A stretch of DNA of 44,912 nucleotides from Bacillota bacterium (GCA_030537155.1 JAUNOH010000003.1:63847-108758), one strand, 5' to 3'; positions 8,603 through 16,873 are shown, counted from the first letter of the stretch. Notes: a model not told the origin generated them from the sequence alone. Translations and numbers: made by a program.

Positions 8603-9864
8603 AAAGTCTCCTCCTTCGGTTGGAGCGAAACGGTGATATCCCCGCCATCATTGCTTAGCAATGACTTCGGGAGTTTGATGATCTCCATCTCCGAGGGGAT
8701 GATGCTCATCTTGTAGATGCGCTTTATCGATTTATCGCCCTGTTTGATGTCGATGTAGACGTTCTTGCTCGGCTTCCTGACCCGGAATTTGAGGTCGATT
8801 TTCTCCGAGGCGTTCTCCAAATCGACGAACGACGGCACGACGTATCCGATGCCATTCCCCGGCCCGACCTTGAGTTTCTTCTCATGCTCGGGGAGCTCGC
8901 CCTTAATGTAGAGGGCGGCGCTTTCCCCGGCCAGTTCGGCCTCCACCACCACGTTATCCACCAAGTCATGGACATGGAGGACGTTACCACAGGAGAAGAC
9001 GCCCGGGAGGGCGGTCTCCATATGCTCATTGACGGCGGCGCCGCGGCTATTCGAGGTCGGTAGACCCAGGTTATCGAGCAATGAATTATAGGGAATCAAC
9101 CCGATGGATAAAAGCAAAACGTCGCACTCGAAGCGCATTTCGGTGCCTGGTATCGGTTTCAGGCGTTCGTCGACCTTCGAAATCTCGATGGCCTCGAGCC
9201 TTTCCTTGCCGATGCAACGGGAGACCGTGTGGCTCAAATATAGGGGGATTCCATAGTCTTGGAGGCATTGGACTATGTTGCGGTTTAAGCCGTTGGAATA
9301 AGGCATGATCTCGGCCACGCCCAAAACCTTGGCCCCCTCCAAAGACATCCTCCTGGCCATGATCAATCCGATGTCGCCGGAACCGAGGATGAAGACCTTC
9401 TTGCCGACGAGGTAACCATATTCGTTCAGATAAAGTTGAGCCTGGCCGGCGGTTAAAATCCCGGCCGGACGATCGCCGGGGATGGCGATGGCGCCCGCGC
9501 TTCTTTCATAGCATCCGGTGGCCATGACGATGGCCTGGGCCTTTATCTTCTCCAGCCCGGATTTGGGGCTGATGTAGGTGACCGTCTTATCTTTGCCTAG
9601 GCCGATGACGAAGGCATTCAGTTCGTATTCGATGCCCCGCTCCTCGACCTTTTTGGATAGCCTCGTCAAAAATTCGGGGCCGGTCAATTCCTCTTTGAAA
9701 TAGGTCAATCCAAATCCGTTATGGATGCACTGGTTTAAGACGCCACCGAGGAATTCGCCCTTCTCGAGGATGAGGATCTCCTTCACCCCCTTGTCGAAGG
9801 CGGAGATGGCCGCGGCCATGCCGGCCGAGCCGCCGCCGATGACGACCAACTGGTATTCGCGCAT
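8599..9864 (-). CDS. FAD-dependent NAD(P)/pyridine nucleotide oxidoreductase (GlpB-like subunit)
   Basis: This 421-residue flavoprotein has a pyridine nucleotide-disulfide oxidoreductase fold. The first dinucleotide site is GGGSAGMAAAIS near the N-terminus, a second is GSGDIGLIMARR (about residues 156-167), and a C-terminal FAD motif ends around GVFSCGNVLHVHD. It lacks the CxxxxC redox disulfide of true disulfide reductases. Its setting between a GlpA-like dehydrogenase (2 bp upstream) and DUF1667 (4-bp overlap) makes it the probable NAD(P)-linked partner that reoxidises the dehydrogenase flavin. The substrate of the complex, glycerol 3-phosphate or a 2-hydroxyacid, is not shown by the sequence. 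Confidence 0.85.
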   Translation of the reverse strand: MREYQLVVIGGGSAGMAAAISAFDKGVKEILILEKGEFLGGVLNQCIHNGFGLTYFKEELTGPEFLTRLSKKVEERGIEYELNAFVIGLGKDKTVTYISPKSGLEKIKAQAIVMATGCYERSAGAIAIPGDRPAGILTAGQAQLYLNEYGYLVGKKVFILGSGDIGLIMARRMSLEGAKVLGVAEIMPYSNGLNRNIVQCLQDYGIPLYLSHTVSRCIGKERLEAIEISKVDERLKPIPGTEMRFECDVLLLSIGLIPYNSLLDNLGLPTSNSRGAAVNEHMETALPGVFSCGNVLHVHDLVDNVVVEAELAGESAALYIKGELPEHEKKLKVGPGNGIGYVVPSFVDLENASEKIDLKFRVRKPSKNVYIDIKQGDKSIKRIYKMSIIPSEMEIIKLPKSLLSNDGGDITVSLQPKEETL

Positions 9865-9866
9865 GG

Positions 9867-11294
9867 TTATTTGCTCTCCTCAAGCAGGATGTTGCTCCCC
9901 AGCTTGTCGTAGCATATCTCAGTCGGTGAGACGCCCTTATGTTTGGCGATGATCATCAATACGCGGGGTTGGCAGAAGCCACCCTGGCATTTCCCGAATC
10001 CGGCCCTGGTCCTCTTCTTGACGGCCTTGATGCTATTGCAGGGAAGGGAACGGGAAAGGACATCCTTTATCTCCCCGAGGGAGACTTTCTCGCAATTGCA
10101 GATAATCGTGCCGTAATCGGGGTTTTCCGCGATTAGCTTGGCTCTTTCCTCCTGGCTTAGCTGCATCGGCTTCACATAGGGCTTGATGCGGGGATTCCAG
10201 TTTTCCTTCTTCTTGAGCTCGAATAATTTGCCGAGCAATTCCTCGGCCACGTATTCGGCGATGGCCGGGGCGCTGGCGAGCCCCGGGCTTTCGATGCCGG
10301 CGATGTTGATGAAGGAATCATATTTCTTGCTCGGCTCGATGATGAAGTCGTGGGTTGAGGGGGTGGCGCGCAATCCGGCGAAGACCCTGATCTGATGCTG
10401 GAAGGGGATATTGGGGACCATGAGGGTGGCCTGGGCGCGGACGTTGGCCAAGGTCATGGCGTCGGTGGCGAAATCCTCCTTGGAGGAGACTTCCTCGCTG
10501 GAGGGGCCGACGATGTAATTGTTGGAGGTGGTCTTGCTGACTAAGACGCCCTTGCCCTTCTCGCTGGGGAGGGGGAAGAGGACGTGGCTTACGAAGTTGG
10601 CCTTGAAGTGGTCGAGGACAAAGTATTCGCCTTTGCGGGGCTTAAGGGTCCACTCAATCGGCTCGATGGCGCTGGCCATCTCCTCGCTATATAAGCCGGC
10701 CGCGTTGACGACGGCTTTGGCCTGATAGACGCCTTTGCTGGTGTAGACATCGTAATGCCCATCGACCCGCTTGATGTCCTCCACCGCTTCGTTCAATAAG
10801 AGGCGGACTCCGTTATCGAGGGCATTCTCCATGCAGTGGGTCACCAAGGTGAAGGGGTTGATGATGCCGGCGCTCGGGCAAAGTAAGCTCCCGGTCACCT
10901 CGGGGGTGATATTTGGTTCTAGTTTCTTTGTCTCTTCGGCGGAAAGCAATTTGGCCTCGACGCCATTTTGCTCGGCCCTCTTCAAAAGGTCCTTCAGGGT
11001 CTCAAGCTGCTTCTGGCTGGTGGCGATGGTCAAAGAGCCGATCCGCTCGAACTCGACGTCGAGGTCCTCGGCGATCTCCGTATACATGGCGTTGCCTTTG
11101 ACGTTGAAATGGGCCTTCTTACTGCCCGGGAGGGGGTCATAGCCCGAATGGACGATGGCGGAATTGGCCATGCTGGTCACGTTTCCGACGTCGTTTTCCT
11201 TCTCGATGACCAAAACCTTGAGGTCATATTGGGAAAGTTTCCTTGCTAGGAAAGAGCCAGTCACGCCGGCCCCAATGATGATGATGTCTTCCAT
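9867..11294 (-). CDS. GlpA-like FAD dehydrogenase with C-terminal BFD [2Fe-2S] domain
   Basis: This is a glycerol-3-phosphate / 2-hydroxyacid dehydrogenase family flavoprotein of about 475 residues. A DAO-type FAD domain starts with IIIIGAGVTGSFLARKL. The C-terminus carries a BFD-like [2Fe-2S] domain with CNCEKV and then GFGKCQGGFCQPR, as in anaerobic GlpA. The longer frame could begin 7 codons earlier (MRYNVSY), but those codons contain the perfect -10 box TATAAT, so I start at MEDIIII. No Shine-Dalgarno is present and the -10 ends 9 nt before the ATG. It heads the run dehydrogenase, oxidoreductase, DUF1667, RNase J, ftsK, pulA. No glycerol kinase or facilitator is in the window, so the substrate remains open. 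Confidence 0.88.
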   Translation of the reverse strand: MEDIIIIGAGVTGSFLARKLSQYDLKVLVIEKENDVGNVTSMANSAIVHSGYDPLPGSKKAHFNVKGNAMYTEIAEDLDVEFERIGSLTIATSQKQLETLKDLLKRAEQNGVEAKLLSAEETKKLEPNITPEVTGSLLCPSAGIINPFTLVTHCMENALDNGVRLLLNEAVEDIKRVDGHYDVYTSKGVYQAKAVVNAAGLYSEEMASAIEPIEWTLKPRKGEYFVLDHFKANFVSHVLFPLPSEKGKGVLVSKTTSNNYIVGPSSEEVSSKEDFATDAMTLANVRAQATLMVPNIPFQHQIRVFAGLRATPSTHDFIIEPSKKYDSFINIAGIESPGLASAPAIAEYVAEELLGKLFELKKKENWNPRIKPYVKPMQLSQEERAKLIAENPDYGTIICNCEKVSLGEIKDVLSRSLPCNSIKAVKKRTRAGFGKCQGGFCQPRVLMIIAKHKGVSPTEICYDKLGSNILLEESK

Positions 11295-11303
11295 ATATGA
11301 GAC

Positions 11304-11309
11304 ATTATA
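11304..11309 (-). promoter_or_regulatory. -10 box of the GlpA-like operon, 9 nt before the ATG
   Basis: A perfect TATAAT on the minus strand. At the usual 6-8 nt from box to start point, the mRNA would begin 1-3 nt before the ATG or on it. The -35 is poor (ATGCCT at 17 nt). No ribosome binding site fits between box and start. Confidence 0.6.
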
Positions 11310-11345
11310 GCGCATTAATCGGGCAAAGGCATATTCCCCGAATGG

Positions 11346-11373
11346 GGAAAAATAAAGGCGGGATCGACCCGCC
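11346..11373 (-). terminator. Rho-independent terminator of the lipoprotein gene
   Basis: On the minus strand GGCGGG and CCCGCC form a 6-bp stem with a 5-nt loop, followed by TTTATTTTT. It lies 18 bp after the lipoprotein stop and isolates it from the GlpA-like operon. A second hairpin (TTCCCC/GGGGAA, 11334-11349) abuts it. Confidence 0.8.
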
Positions 11374-11390
11374 TTAGGCTTTCGTTTTAT

Positions 11391-12212
11391 TTAGGCCAAG
11401 ACCCACTCTCCGCTGGAGAGGTCCGGGGTCTCGATGCTGAGGGAATCCGGATAGGAGAAATCGAAACTCACCTCGGCGTTGATGCCGTATGTCGACTCAT
11501 AGACGGTGGCGGTCAGACTCTTGGGCAGGCAGTCCTCGATATCGAGGCTATAGGAGACGCCCCCGGCTTCCGAGGTGGCCTCACCTTCTAATCTGATATC
11601 CCCCAAATCGCCGTCTTTACCATAGCCGATAATCGAGGAATCATCGTAACTTTCGAGGGTTTCCTCATAGCCGAAGATTAATCCCTCATCGCCGAAGATA
11701 TAGTCGTTGACATATGAATCAAAATCAAAGTCGACGTAGGAATAGGTGTAGGATTCGGTCTCATCCCCATATGGATAGCCATTGAGCGAGGTGCTCATGA
11801 GGGTGGCGTTGGCCAAGACGAACTTATCCTCGTATTCAAAAAGATGAATCTCCTCCGAGGCGTTGCTGGTAAGCGTCGTGCTGAGGCCGGCATAAGACAT
11901 CGGGACGTTGGCGGTGCTATTTGAATAGGCATGGAAAACCTTCTGCGTCAAACTGGCCTCGACCGTCGAACTCTGATTGATGGAGATGTTGGTTGAGGTC
12001 GTCGAATCGGTGGCCGAGCCAGAGAGGGTTCCGGAGGCGACGATGTTGCCATTGGCCAGGGCGACGGCGAAATTCTCCTTGATGTACTCCTTGCGCTCGG
12101 AAATCTCCTCCTTGGTGAGTTCATGCTCCTGGGCGATGGCGGAGGCGACGCAGGAAGTTAAAGCTAATAATGAAAGCGGCAAAACCGCGTATAGGTATTT
12201 ATGTATATTCAT
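11391..12212 (-). CDS. Predicted secreted lipoprotein of unknown function
   Basis: This is a 273-residue protein with a lipoprotein signal peptide: MNIHKYLYAVL, a hydrophobic core and the lipobox LTSC with Cys near residue 21. The mature part is rich in Ser, Thr, Asp, Glu and Tyr and looks like repeated beta-strands, with no domain I recognise. The frame is open 57 codons further upstream, but the signal peptide and the GGGAG ribosome binding site fix the start here. It is a single-gene unit between its own promoter and terminator. It is probably anchored to the outer face of the membrane; ligand or partner unknown. Confidence 0.75.
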   Translation of the reverse strand: MNIHKYLYAVLPLSLLALTSCVASAIAQEHELTKEEISERKEYIKENFAVALANGNIVASGTLSGSATDSTTSTNISINQSSTVEASLTQKVFHAYSNSTANVPMSYAGLSTTLTSNASEEIHLFEYEDKFVLANATLMSTSLNGYPYGDETESYTYSYVDFDFDSYVNDYIFGDEGLIFGYEETLESYDDSSIIGYGKDGDLGDIRLEGEATSEAGGVSYSLDIEDCLPKSLTATVYESTYGINAEVSFDFSYPDSLSIETPDLSSGEWVLA

Positions 12213-12230
12213 AGGATTGCTCCCAAATAA

Positions 12231-12245
12231 TTGCTTTTTAAGCAA
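12231..12245. promoter_or_regulatory. Inverted repeat in the lipoprotein leader
   Basis: TTGCTT and AAGCAA flank a 3-bp centre. The site begins 5 bp downstream of the lipoprotein -10 and overlaps the probable transcript start, a classic repressor position. It could also fold as a short RNA hairpin before the ribosome binding site. Confidence 0.4.
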
Positions 12246-12249
12246 CCCC

Positions 12250-12278
12250 AATTTAACACAGGAATTAGGGTTTGTGAA
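12250..12278 (-). promoter_or_regulatory. Promoter of the lipoprotein gene
   Basis: On the minus strand TTCACA (-35), a 17-nt spacer and TAAATT (-10) preceded by TG at the extended -10 position. The leader is about 30 nt and carries the inverted repeat and GGGAG. Confidence 0.55.
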
Positions 12279-12308
12279 AACTTTTCTCCCCACTTTCATC
12301 ATTTTGCA

Positions 12309-12314
12309 TAAAAT
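12309..12314 (+). promoter_or_regulatory. -10 box of the spermidine-synthase-like gene, 6 nt before the ATG
   Basis: TAAAAT lies 6 nt before the ATG. There is no Shine-Dalgarno and no convincing -35. This fits the leaderless pattern seen at several first genes in the window. Confidence 0.45.
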
Positions 12315-12320
12315 GTCCTT

Positions 12321-13415
12321 ATGATTTTTCGTCTCGATGGGAAAGCCAATGAATATCTGAAGGCCGCCCTGGAAAAAAGCCACGAATCCGAATACGCGGA
12401 CGCCATCTTCAACGCCTACCTCTACTCGGATGTCCCCATGCTTGGGAAGGAGAATGAAGGCGGGCCCATGGATTGGCTTAAACAGGCCATCGGCGAGGAG
12501 AATATCCCCCTATTGGATTCGCTTTCGGAAAAAGGCTATTTCAACCATATCCGTTTGCTTAAGGAAGGCGATTATTCCTCCAACCCCTACTACCAACTTT
12601 TAAAGAAAGTAAAACCGACCCATTCCAAGGTCAGTTTCCTAATGGATAGTTACCTCCCAAAACAGCTATTTTTATCCGATGAGAGGCTGCTTTTTCCAAA
12701 CGATCATTTCGCCGATGCCCCGGTGATAGGCTATTTTGCGGAGGGCTTTTCCTTTCCGGCTTTGATCGAGGATGGAAAGACCTGGATGAGCCTGATCCCC
12801 CACGAGATATCCACCATGGATAAGGCGATAAATAAGGCCCACGGAAAGGTCATAACCTATGGACTTGGGCTTGGCTACTACGCCTTCATGGCCAGCGAAA
12901 AGAAAGAGGTCGAGGAGGTGAGTATCGTCGAATTCGACCCCAAGATAATCTCCTATTTCCGGGCTAACCTCCTACCCCTATTCCCCCATAGGGAAAAGAT
13001 AAAAATCGTCGAAGGGGACGCGCTTTCCTTCGCCCAAAAAATGAAGGCGGGAACCTATGATTTCCTCTTCGCCGACCTCTGGCATAACGAGGAGGATGGC
13101 TTAAAGCTATACCTCCCCCTAAAACGCTTTGAGGGGGCGGCTAGGAAAAGCCATTACTGGATCGAGACCTCGATACTTGTCTACCTCCGGAGGCATCTAT
13201 TGGAATTAATGGATGAGGAGAGCTCTCCCGAGTACGATCCAAGCATCTACGTCGATAAAAGGGGCGAGAGCTATGGCGACGCCCTGATCAACGCCCTCCA
13301 CCGCCACTATGAGAATAAGATAGTAAGAGAGGAAGGCGATATCCGTGAGTTGCTAAGCGATAGTTCCCTTAAGAGTTTAGCCGCCGAATTGAGGTTGCCA
13401 GAATGGATCCGATAA
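12321..13415 (+). CDS. Spermidine synthase-like / class I SAM-binding protein
   Basis: The central part of this 364-residue protein has a Rossmann-like nucleotide fold. Motif I reads YGLGLGYYAFMA, the following acidic strand end is VEFDPK, then VEGDALSFA and YDFLFADLWHNEEDG, the layout of spermidine synthases and related methyltransferases. The first ~150 residues are not recognised. The polyamine-synthase active-site Asp pair is not clear, so it may be a methyltransferase rather than an aminopropyltransferase. No Shine-Dalgarno; a -10 ends 6 nt upstream. Its end overlaps the YjbR gene by 13 bp, so the two are co-expressed. SAM use is inferred from motifs only. Confidence 0.65.
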   Translation: MIFRLDGKANEYLKAALEKSHESEYADAIFNAYLYSDVPMLGKENEGGPMDWLKQAIGEENIPLLDSLSEKGYFNHIRLLKEGDYSSNPYYQLLKKVKPTHSKVSFLMDSYLPKQLFLSDERLLFPNDHFADAPVIGYFAEGFSFPALIEDGKTWMSLIPHEISTMDKAINKAHGKVITYGLGLGYYAFMASEKKEVEEVSIVEFDPKIISYFRANLLPLFPHREKIKIVEGDALSFAQKMKAGTYDFLFADLWHNEEDGLKLYLPLKRFEGAARKSHYWIETSILVYLRRHLLELMDEESSPEYDPSIYVDKRGESYGDALINALHRHYENKIVREEGDIRELLSDSSLKSLAAELRLPEWIR

Positions 13416-14044
13416 TCGATTTAAACGCCATCTTCGAGATGGGCTTTCATAAAGAAGGCGACTCCTATATTTATAAAGAGGATATAGGAGATGGCTTCAT
13501 CCTGATCGTCAAGATGGATAAGGATTGCCATTTCTCCTCCACCGTCCTCGATGAGTTCGGGGAACCTTATGCCCCCTACCTCTCCAAAAGGCCGCATGGG
13601 GATTTCGTCGGGAGGATGAAGGAGGAGGCCGAGGCCATAATCGGCATGGCCGAATCATATATCTCCTATCCAGAGAAGGAAGACCCCCACAAGGGGGCCA
13701 TCGAGCTGATAGATAAATTATTGGGGATCAAGCCAGAGTATCCCTTCAGCGAGGAGGATAGCTACACCCCCGTCTGGCGCGTCAAGCCAAACGGCAAGTG
13801 GTTTGCCGTCGGATTAAACGTATCCTATAAGAAGCTTGAATACGAGGAAAATGGCGATGTGGCCGTGCTTTTAGTGAAACAGGACCCGGGGAAAATCAAA
13901 TCGCTCGTATATCATGATGGATACGCGCCGGCCTATCATATGAACAAGACCCACTGGCTGAGCCTGCTATTGGATGGAAGGCTAAGCGAACAGCAATTAT
14001 CCGAGGCCATCCTCGAATCGCATAAGCTAGTCAAAGGCAAATGA
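13403..14044 (+). CDS. MmcQ/YjbR family protein with an extra N-terminal half
   Basis: The C-terminal ~110 of 213 residues carry MmcQ/YjbR features: WRVKPNGKWFAVGLNV, then YHDGYAPAYHMNKTHWLSLLLDG and a final helix LSEAILESHKLV. MmcQ/YjbR proteins are about 115-residue double-wing proteins thought to bind DNA; their function is unsettled. The N-terminal ~95 residues (YIYKEDIGDGFILIVK and following) are extra and resemble a small beta-rich domain that I do not recognise. GAGG lies 9 nt before the ATG, inside the upstream gene. It ends at a shared bidirectional terminator. Confidence 0.75.
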   Translation: MDPIIDLNAIFEMGFHKEGDSYIYKEDIGDGFILIVKMDKDCHFSSTVLDEFGEPYAPYLSKRPHGDFVGRMKEEAEAIIGMAESYISYPEKEDPHKGAIELIDKLLGIKPEYPFSEEDSYTPVWRVKPNGKWFAVGLNVSYKKLEYEENGDVAVLLVKQDPGKIKSLVYHDGYAPAYHMNKTHWLSLLLDGRLSEQQLSEAILESHKLVKGK

Positions 14045-14047
14045 AAA

Positions 14048-14076
14048 GGACGGGGATCAACCCCGCCCTTTATTTT
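14048..14076. terminator. Bidirectional terminator between the YjbR-like gene and pnp
   Basis: GGACGGGG and CCCCGCCC pair around ATCAA with one mismatch. On the plus strand it is followed by TTTATTTTTT; on the minus strand by CCTTTTCA. It serves the two convergent genes. Confidence 0.8.
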
Positions 14077-14079
14077 TTA

Positions 14080-16320
14080 TCAGTGGCGATTGTTGCCCCC
14101 GCGGTTTCCGCCGCGGCGGTTGTTGTCGCGTCCACCTTTGCCGTTGAAGGAGCCGTGGCTATTATGCGGCTTCTCGGGGCGCTCGACGTAGCCTTCCGGC
14201 TTATCGAGGAACTCGCGGTGGCTGACCTTGACCTTGCCCATCTCGAGGCCGATGACGACGACCTTGAGTTTGTCGCCGACCTTGACGACGTCGTTGGCAT
14301 TGTCAATGTACTTCCAATCCAGACGGGAGACGTGGCAGAGGCCGTCGGTGTCGCCGAAGAGGTTGACGAAGGCGCCATAATCCTCAACGCGGTTGACGGT
14401 GCCCTCATAGATCTCGCCGATCTTGGCTTCTTTGGTGATGTCATCGATCATCTGCTTGGCGCGCTCAATGATGGCCTTATCGGAGTGGTATAGGGTGATG
14501 GTGCCATCCTCCTCCACGTCGATGGTGATGTTGTCGCAGGCGGCCTGGATGCCATGGATGGTCTCCCCACCCTTGCCGATGACGTCGCGGATCTTGTCGG
14601 TCGGGATCTTGAAGGTGACCATCTTGGGAGCCCACTGGGAGACTTCCTTGCGGGGTTCGGGGATGCACTTCTCGATGACCTCGCGGATCTCGGTCCTGGC
14701 TTTGTTAGCCTGGGCCAAAGCTTCGCTTAACACCTCGCGGGTGACGCCGTGGATCTTGATATCCATCTGGAGGGCGGTGATGCCCTTGGCGGTGCCGGCG
14801 CATTTGAAGTCCATGTCACCGAAGTGGTCTTCAAGGCCCTGGATGTCGGTGAGGATGGTGTAATGGTTGCTTTCCTTATCAGGGGAACGGGTCGGATCGT
14901 TGGTGATCAACCCCATGGCGATGCCGGAGACGACGCCCTTGAGGGGGACGCCGGCGGCCATTAAGGACATGCAGTTGGCGCAGATGGAGGCCTGGCTGGA
15001 GGAGCCATTGCTCTCCACCACATCCGCCACGCAGCGGATGGTATAGGGGAATTCCTCCTCGGAGGGGAGGACGTAGCTTAAGGCGCGCTCACCGAGCTTA
15101 CCATGGCCGATTTCGCGGCGGCCGGGACTGCCCATGCGGCCGATCTCGCCCACGGAGAAGGGCGGGAAGTTATAGTGATGCATGAAGCGGCGGGCGGTCT
15201 CGCCGGTCAGGTTGTCGATGATCTGCTTGTCGGAGAGGGGGCCTAGGGTCGTGGTGCCGATGACCTGGGTCTGGCCGCGGGTGAACATGGCAGAGCCATG
15301 GGCGCGGGGCAATAAATCGACCTGGGCGTCCAAAGGACGGATCTCGTCGACCTTGCGGCCGTCGGGACGGATCTTCTCCTCGATGATGAGGCGGCGGACT
15401 TCGTCGGCCACCATCGATTCCTCGATGCCGTGAACCATCATCATGGTCATGTTGTGGTCGCGCTCGGAATCGTATTCGCGATTGTCGTAGTCGTCGTTGA
15501 TCTCCTTCTTGAGGGCGTCGACGGCATCCTGCCTCTCGAGCTTATCGAAGATGGAGATGGCCTTGACCAAACGCTCGCCGATGCGGGCTTTGATGTCGGC
15601 GACGATCTCGGGATTGGGCTTATAGAGGGAGATTTCGCGCTTGGGCTTGCCGATTTCGGCGATGATGGATTTCTGGAAGGCGCAGAGCTGCTTGATGGCC
15701 TCGTGGCCGAACATGATGGCGTCGAGCATCTCCTCTTCGGGGACCTCTGCGGCGCCGGCCTCGACCATCATGATGGCCTCTTCGGTACCGGCAACGGCCA
15801 GTTCGATGTCGGAGTGCTCACGCTCCTCGACACTCGGGTTGATGATCAATTTCCCGTCGACGCGGCCGACGTAGACGCCGGCGACCGGGCCGTCGAAGGG
15901 GATATCGGAGATGCAGAGGGCCAAGGAGGCGCCGAGCATTCCGGTCATTTCGGGGGTGTTATCCTGGTCGACGCTCATGACGGTGGCGACGATCTGGACT
16001 TCGTTGCGGAAGCCATCCGCGAATAAGGGGCGGATCGGGCGGTCGATCAGACGAGCCGATAAGGTGGCGTGCTCGCCCGGGCGGCCTTCGCGGCGGAGGA
16101 AGGAGCCGGGGATTTTGCCGACGGCGTACTGCTTTTCCTCATAGTTGACGGTCAATGGGAAGAAATCCCCATCTTTGGGCTCGTCGGCGCAGCAGGCGGT
16201 CGCCAAAACGACGGTGTCGCCAAAGCGGACGAAGACGGAGCCATCGGCCTGTTTCGCGATCTCGCCGGTCTCGACTTGGAGATGGCGTCCCGCGAATTCG
16301 GTTTCGAATACTTTTTTCAT
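14080..16320 (-). CDS. pnp: Polyribonucleotide nucleotidyltransferase (PNPase)
   Basis: PNPase degrades RNA 3' to 5' with phosphate and can add nucleotides in reverse. The 746-residue protein has two RNase PH domains (about 10-145 and 310-545, with the GSPGRREIGHGKL stretch in the second), an all-alpha linker, a KH domain (IRDVIGKGGETIHGI, about 565-600) and an S1 domain (IYEGTVNRVEDYGAFV, about 625-690). The last 25 residues are a Gly/Arg/Asn-rich tail (GGNRGGNNRH) that probably adds RNA affinity. AAGGAAA precedes the ATG. It follows rpsO after a terminator hairpin, the usual rpsO-pnp order. Confidence 0.98.
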   Translation of the reverse strand: MKKVFETEFAGRHLQVETGEIAKQADGSVFVRFGDTVVLATACCADEPKDGDFFPLTVNYEEKQYAVGKIPGSFLRREGRPGEHATLSARLIDRPIRPLFADGFRNEVQIVATVMSVDQDNTPEMTGMLGASLALCISDIPFDGPVAGVYVGRVDGKLIINPSVEEREHSDIELAVAGTEEAIMMVEAGAAEVPEEEMLDAIMFGHEAIKQLCAFQKSIIAEIGKPKREISLYKPNPEIVADIKARIGERLVKAISIFDKLERQDAVDALKKEINDDYDNREYDSERDHNMTMMMVHGIEESMVADEVRRLIIEEKIRPDGRKVDEIRPLDAQVDLLPRAHGSAMFTRGQTQVIGTTTLGPLSDKQIIDNLTGETARRFMHHYNFPPFSVGEIGRMGSPGRREIGHGKLGERALSYVLPSEEEFPYTIRCVADVVESNGSSSQASICANCMSLMAAGVPLKGVVSGIAMGLITNDPTRSPDKESNHYTILTDIQGLEDHFGDMDFKCAGTAKGITALQMDIKIHGVTREVLSEALAQANKARTEIREVIEKCIPEPRKEVSQWAPKMVTFKIPTDKIRDVIGKGGETIHGIQAACDNITIDVEEDGTITLYHSDKAIIERAKQMIDDITKEAKIGEIYEGTVNRVEDYGAFVNLFGDTDGLCHVSRLDWKYIDNANDVVKVGDKLKVVVIGLEMGKVKVSHREFLDKPEGYVERPEKPHNSHGSFNGKGGRDNNRRGGNRGGNNRH

Positions 16321-16384
16321 TCTCTTTTCTATTTCCTTTTGTATACCTCGGCTATCTTATCACTTTAGTGATGGCTGGGCATAG

Positions 16385-16409
16385 AAAAAACCGCTCCAGT
16401 ACGGAGCGG
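16385..16409 (-). terminator. Terminator hairpin between rpsO and pnp
   Basis: CCGCTCC and GGAGCGG form a perfect 7-bp stem with a 5-nt loop. On the minus strand it is followed by TTTTTTC; on the plus strand by CCTTTTT. Downstream there is a second short hairpin (ATCACT/AGTGAT) in the pnp leader but no clear promoter, so some read-through into pnp is likely. Confidence 0.8.
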
Positions 16410-16423
16410 CCTTTTTCCAATGC

Positions 16424-16693
16424 TTATTTGCGGATGCCGAGTTCGCCGATCAATTTGGCATAGGCCTCGCTGTCGTTCTTGGCGAGGTAGTCCAATAATC
16501 CACGGCGCTTTCCGACTAAGATGAAGAGGCTGCGGCGGGCGGCCGAGTCCTGACCATTCTTCTTCAAGTGCTCGGTGAGGTCCTTGATCCTCTTGCTGAG
16601 GATGGCGATCTGGACGCGGGCGTTGCCGGTGTCCTTCTCGTTGGCGCCGAACTTCTTGACCAATGAAGCGGTCTCTTCTTTCGATAAAGCCAT
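16424..16693 (-). CDS. rpsO: 30S ribosomal protein S15
   Basis: This 89-residue protein is of exact S15 length. Recognisable parts are QIAILSKRIKDLTEHLK and the C-terminal RRSLFILVGKRRGLLDYL, the helices that bind 16S rRNA at the central domain. The ribosome binding site AAAGGAG lies 8 nt before the ATG. Upstream is a good promoter and an ~80-nt structured leader; S15 is known in several phyla to bind its own leader. Confidence 0.98.
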   Translation of the reverse strand: MALSKEETASLVKKFGANEKDTGNARVQIAILSKRIKDLTEHLKKNGQDSAARRSLFILVGKRRGLLDYLAKNDSEAYAKLIGELGIRK

Positions 16694-16773
16694 CGTTGTT
16701 TCTCCTTTCCTTTGAATTAATAGGCGTTGACCACGTGCTAACTAAGGAGATAGATAGCACCCAGCCAAGTCCG
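16694..16773 (-). promoter_or_regulatory. rpsO leader with hairpin, candidate S15 autoregulatory RNA
   Basis: Between the predicted start point and the rpsO ATG the RNA can form a stem GTGCTA/TAGCAC enclosing a 14-nt loop (16740-16759), then an unpaired stretch with the strong ribosome binding site. S15 leaders differ between phyla, so matching by sequence is not possible here. Confidence 0.4.
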
Positions 16774-16779
16774 TCGATA

Positions 16780-16808
16780 ACTATATAAGAAACGATTTAC
16801 CCCTTCAA
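16780..16808 (-). promoter_or_regulatory. rpsO promoter
   Basis: On the minus strand TTGAAG (-35), exactly 17 nt, then TATAGT (-10). A perfect 12-bp palindrome CTCCTTAAGGAG (16816-16827) lies 7 bp upstream of the -35 and may be a regulator site or a weak terminator for the upstream membrane-protein gene. Confidence 0.65.
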
Positions 16809-16873
16809 GGAAATTCTCCTTAAGGAGGCGGTAAATTTAATCAAAAAGTTGCTTCGAAAGAAAAACCAGTTTA

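Noticed and set aside
12213-12383. 57-codon N-terminal extension of the lipoprotein
   Set aside because: It would bury the signal peptide and run across the promoter and into the divergent gene.
15430-16026. 198-residue open frame on the plus strand, rich in Asp, Gly and Val
   Set aside because: It is the antisense shadow of pnp, a full-length well-conserved gene; composition reflects GC-biased codons of the other strand and there is no ribosome binding site.
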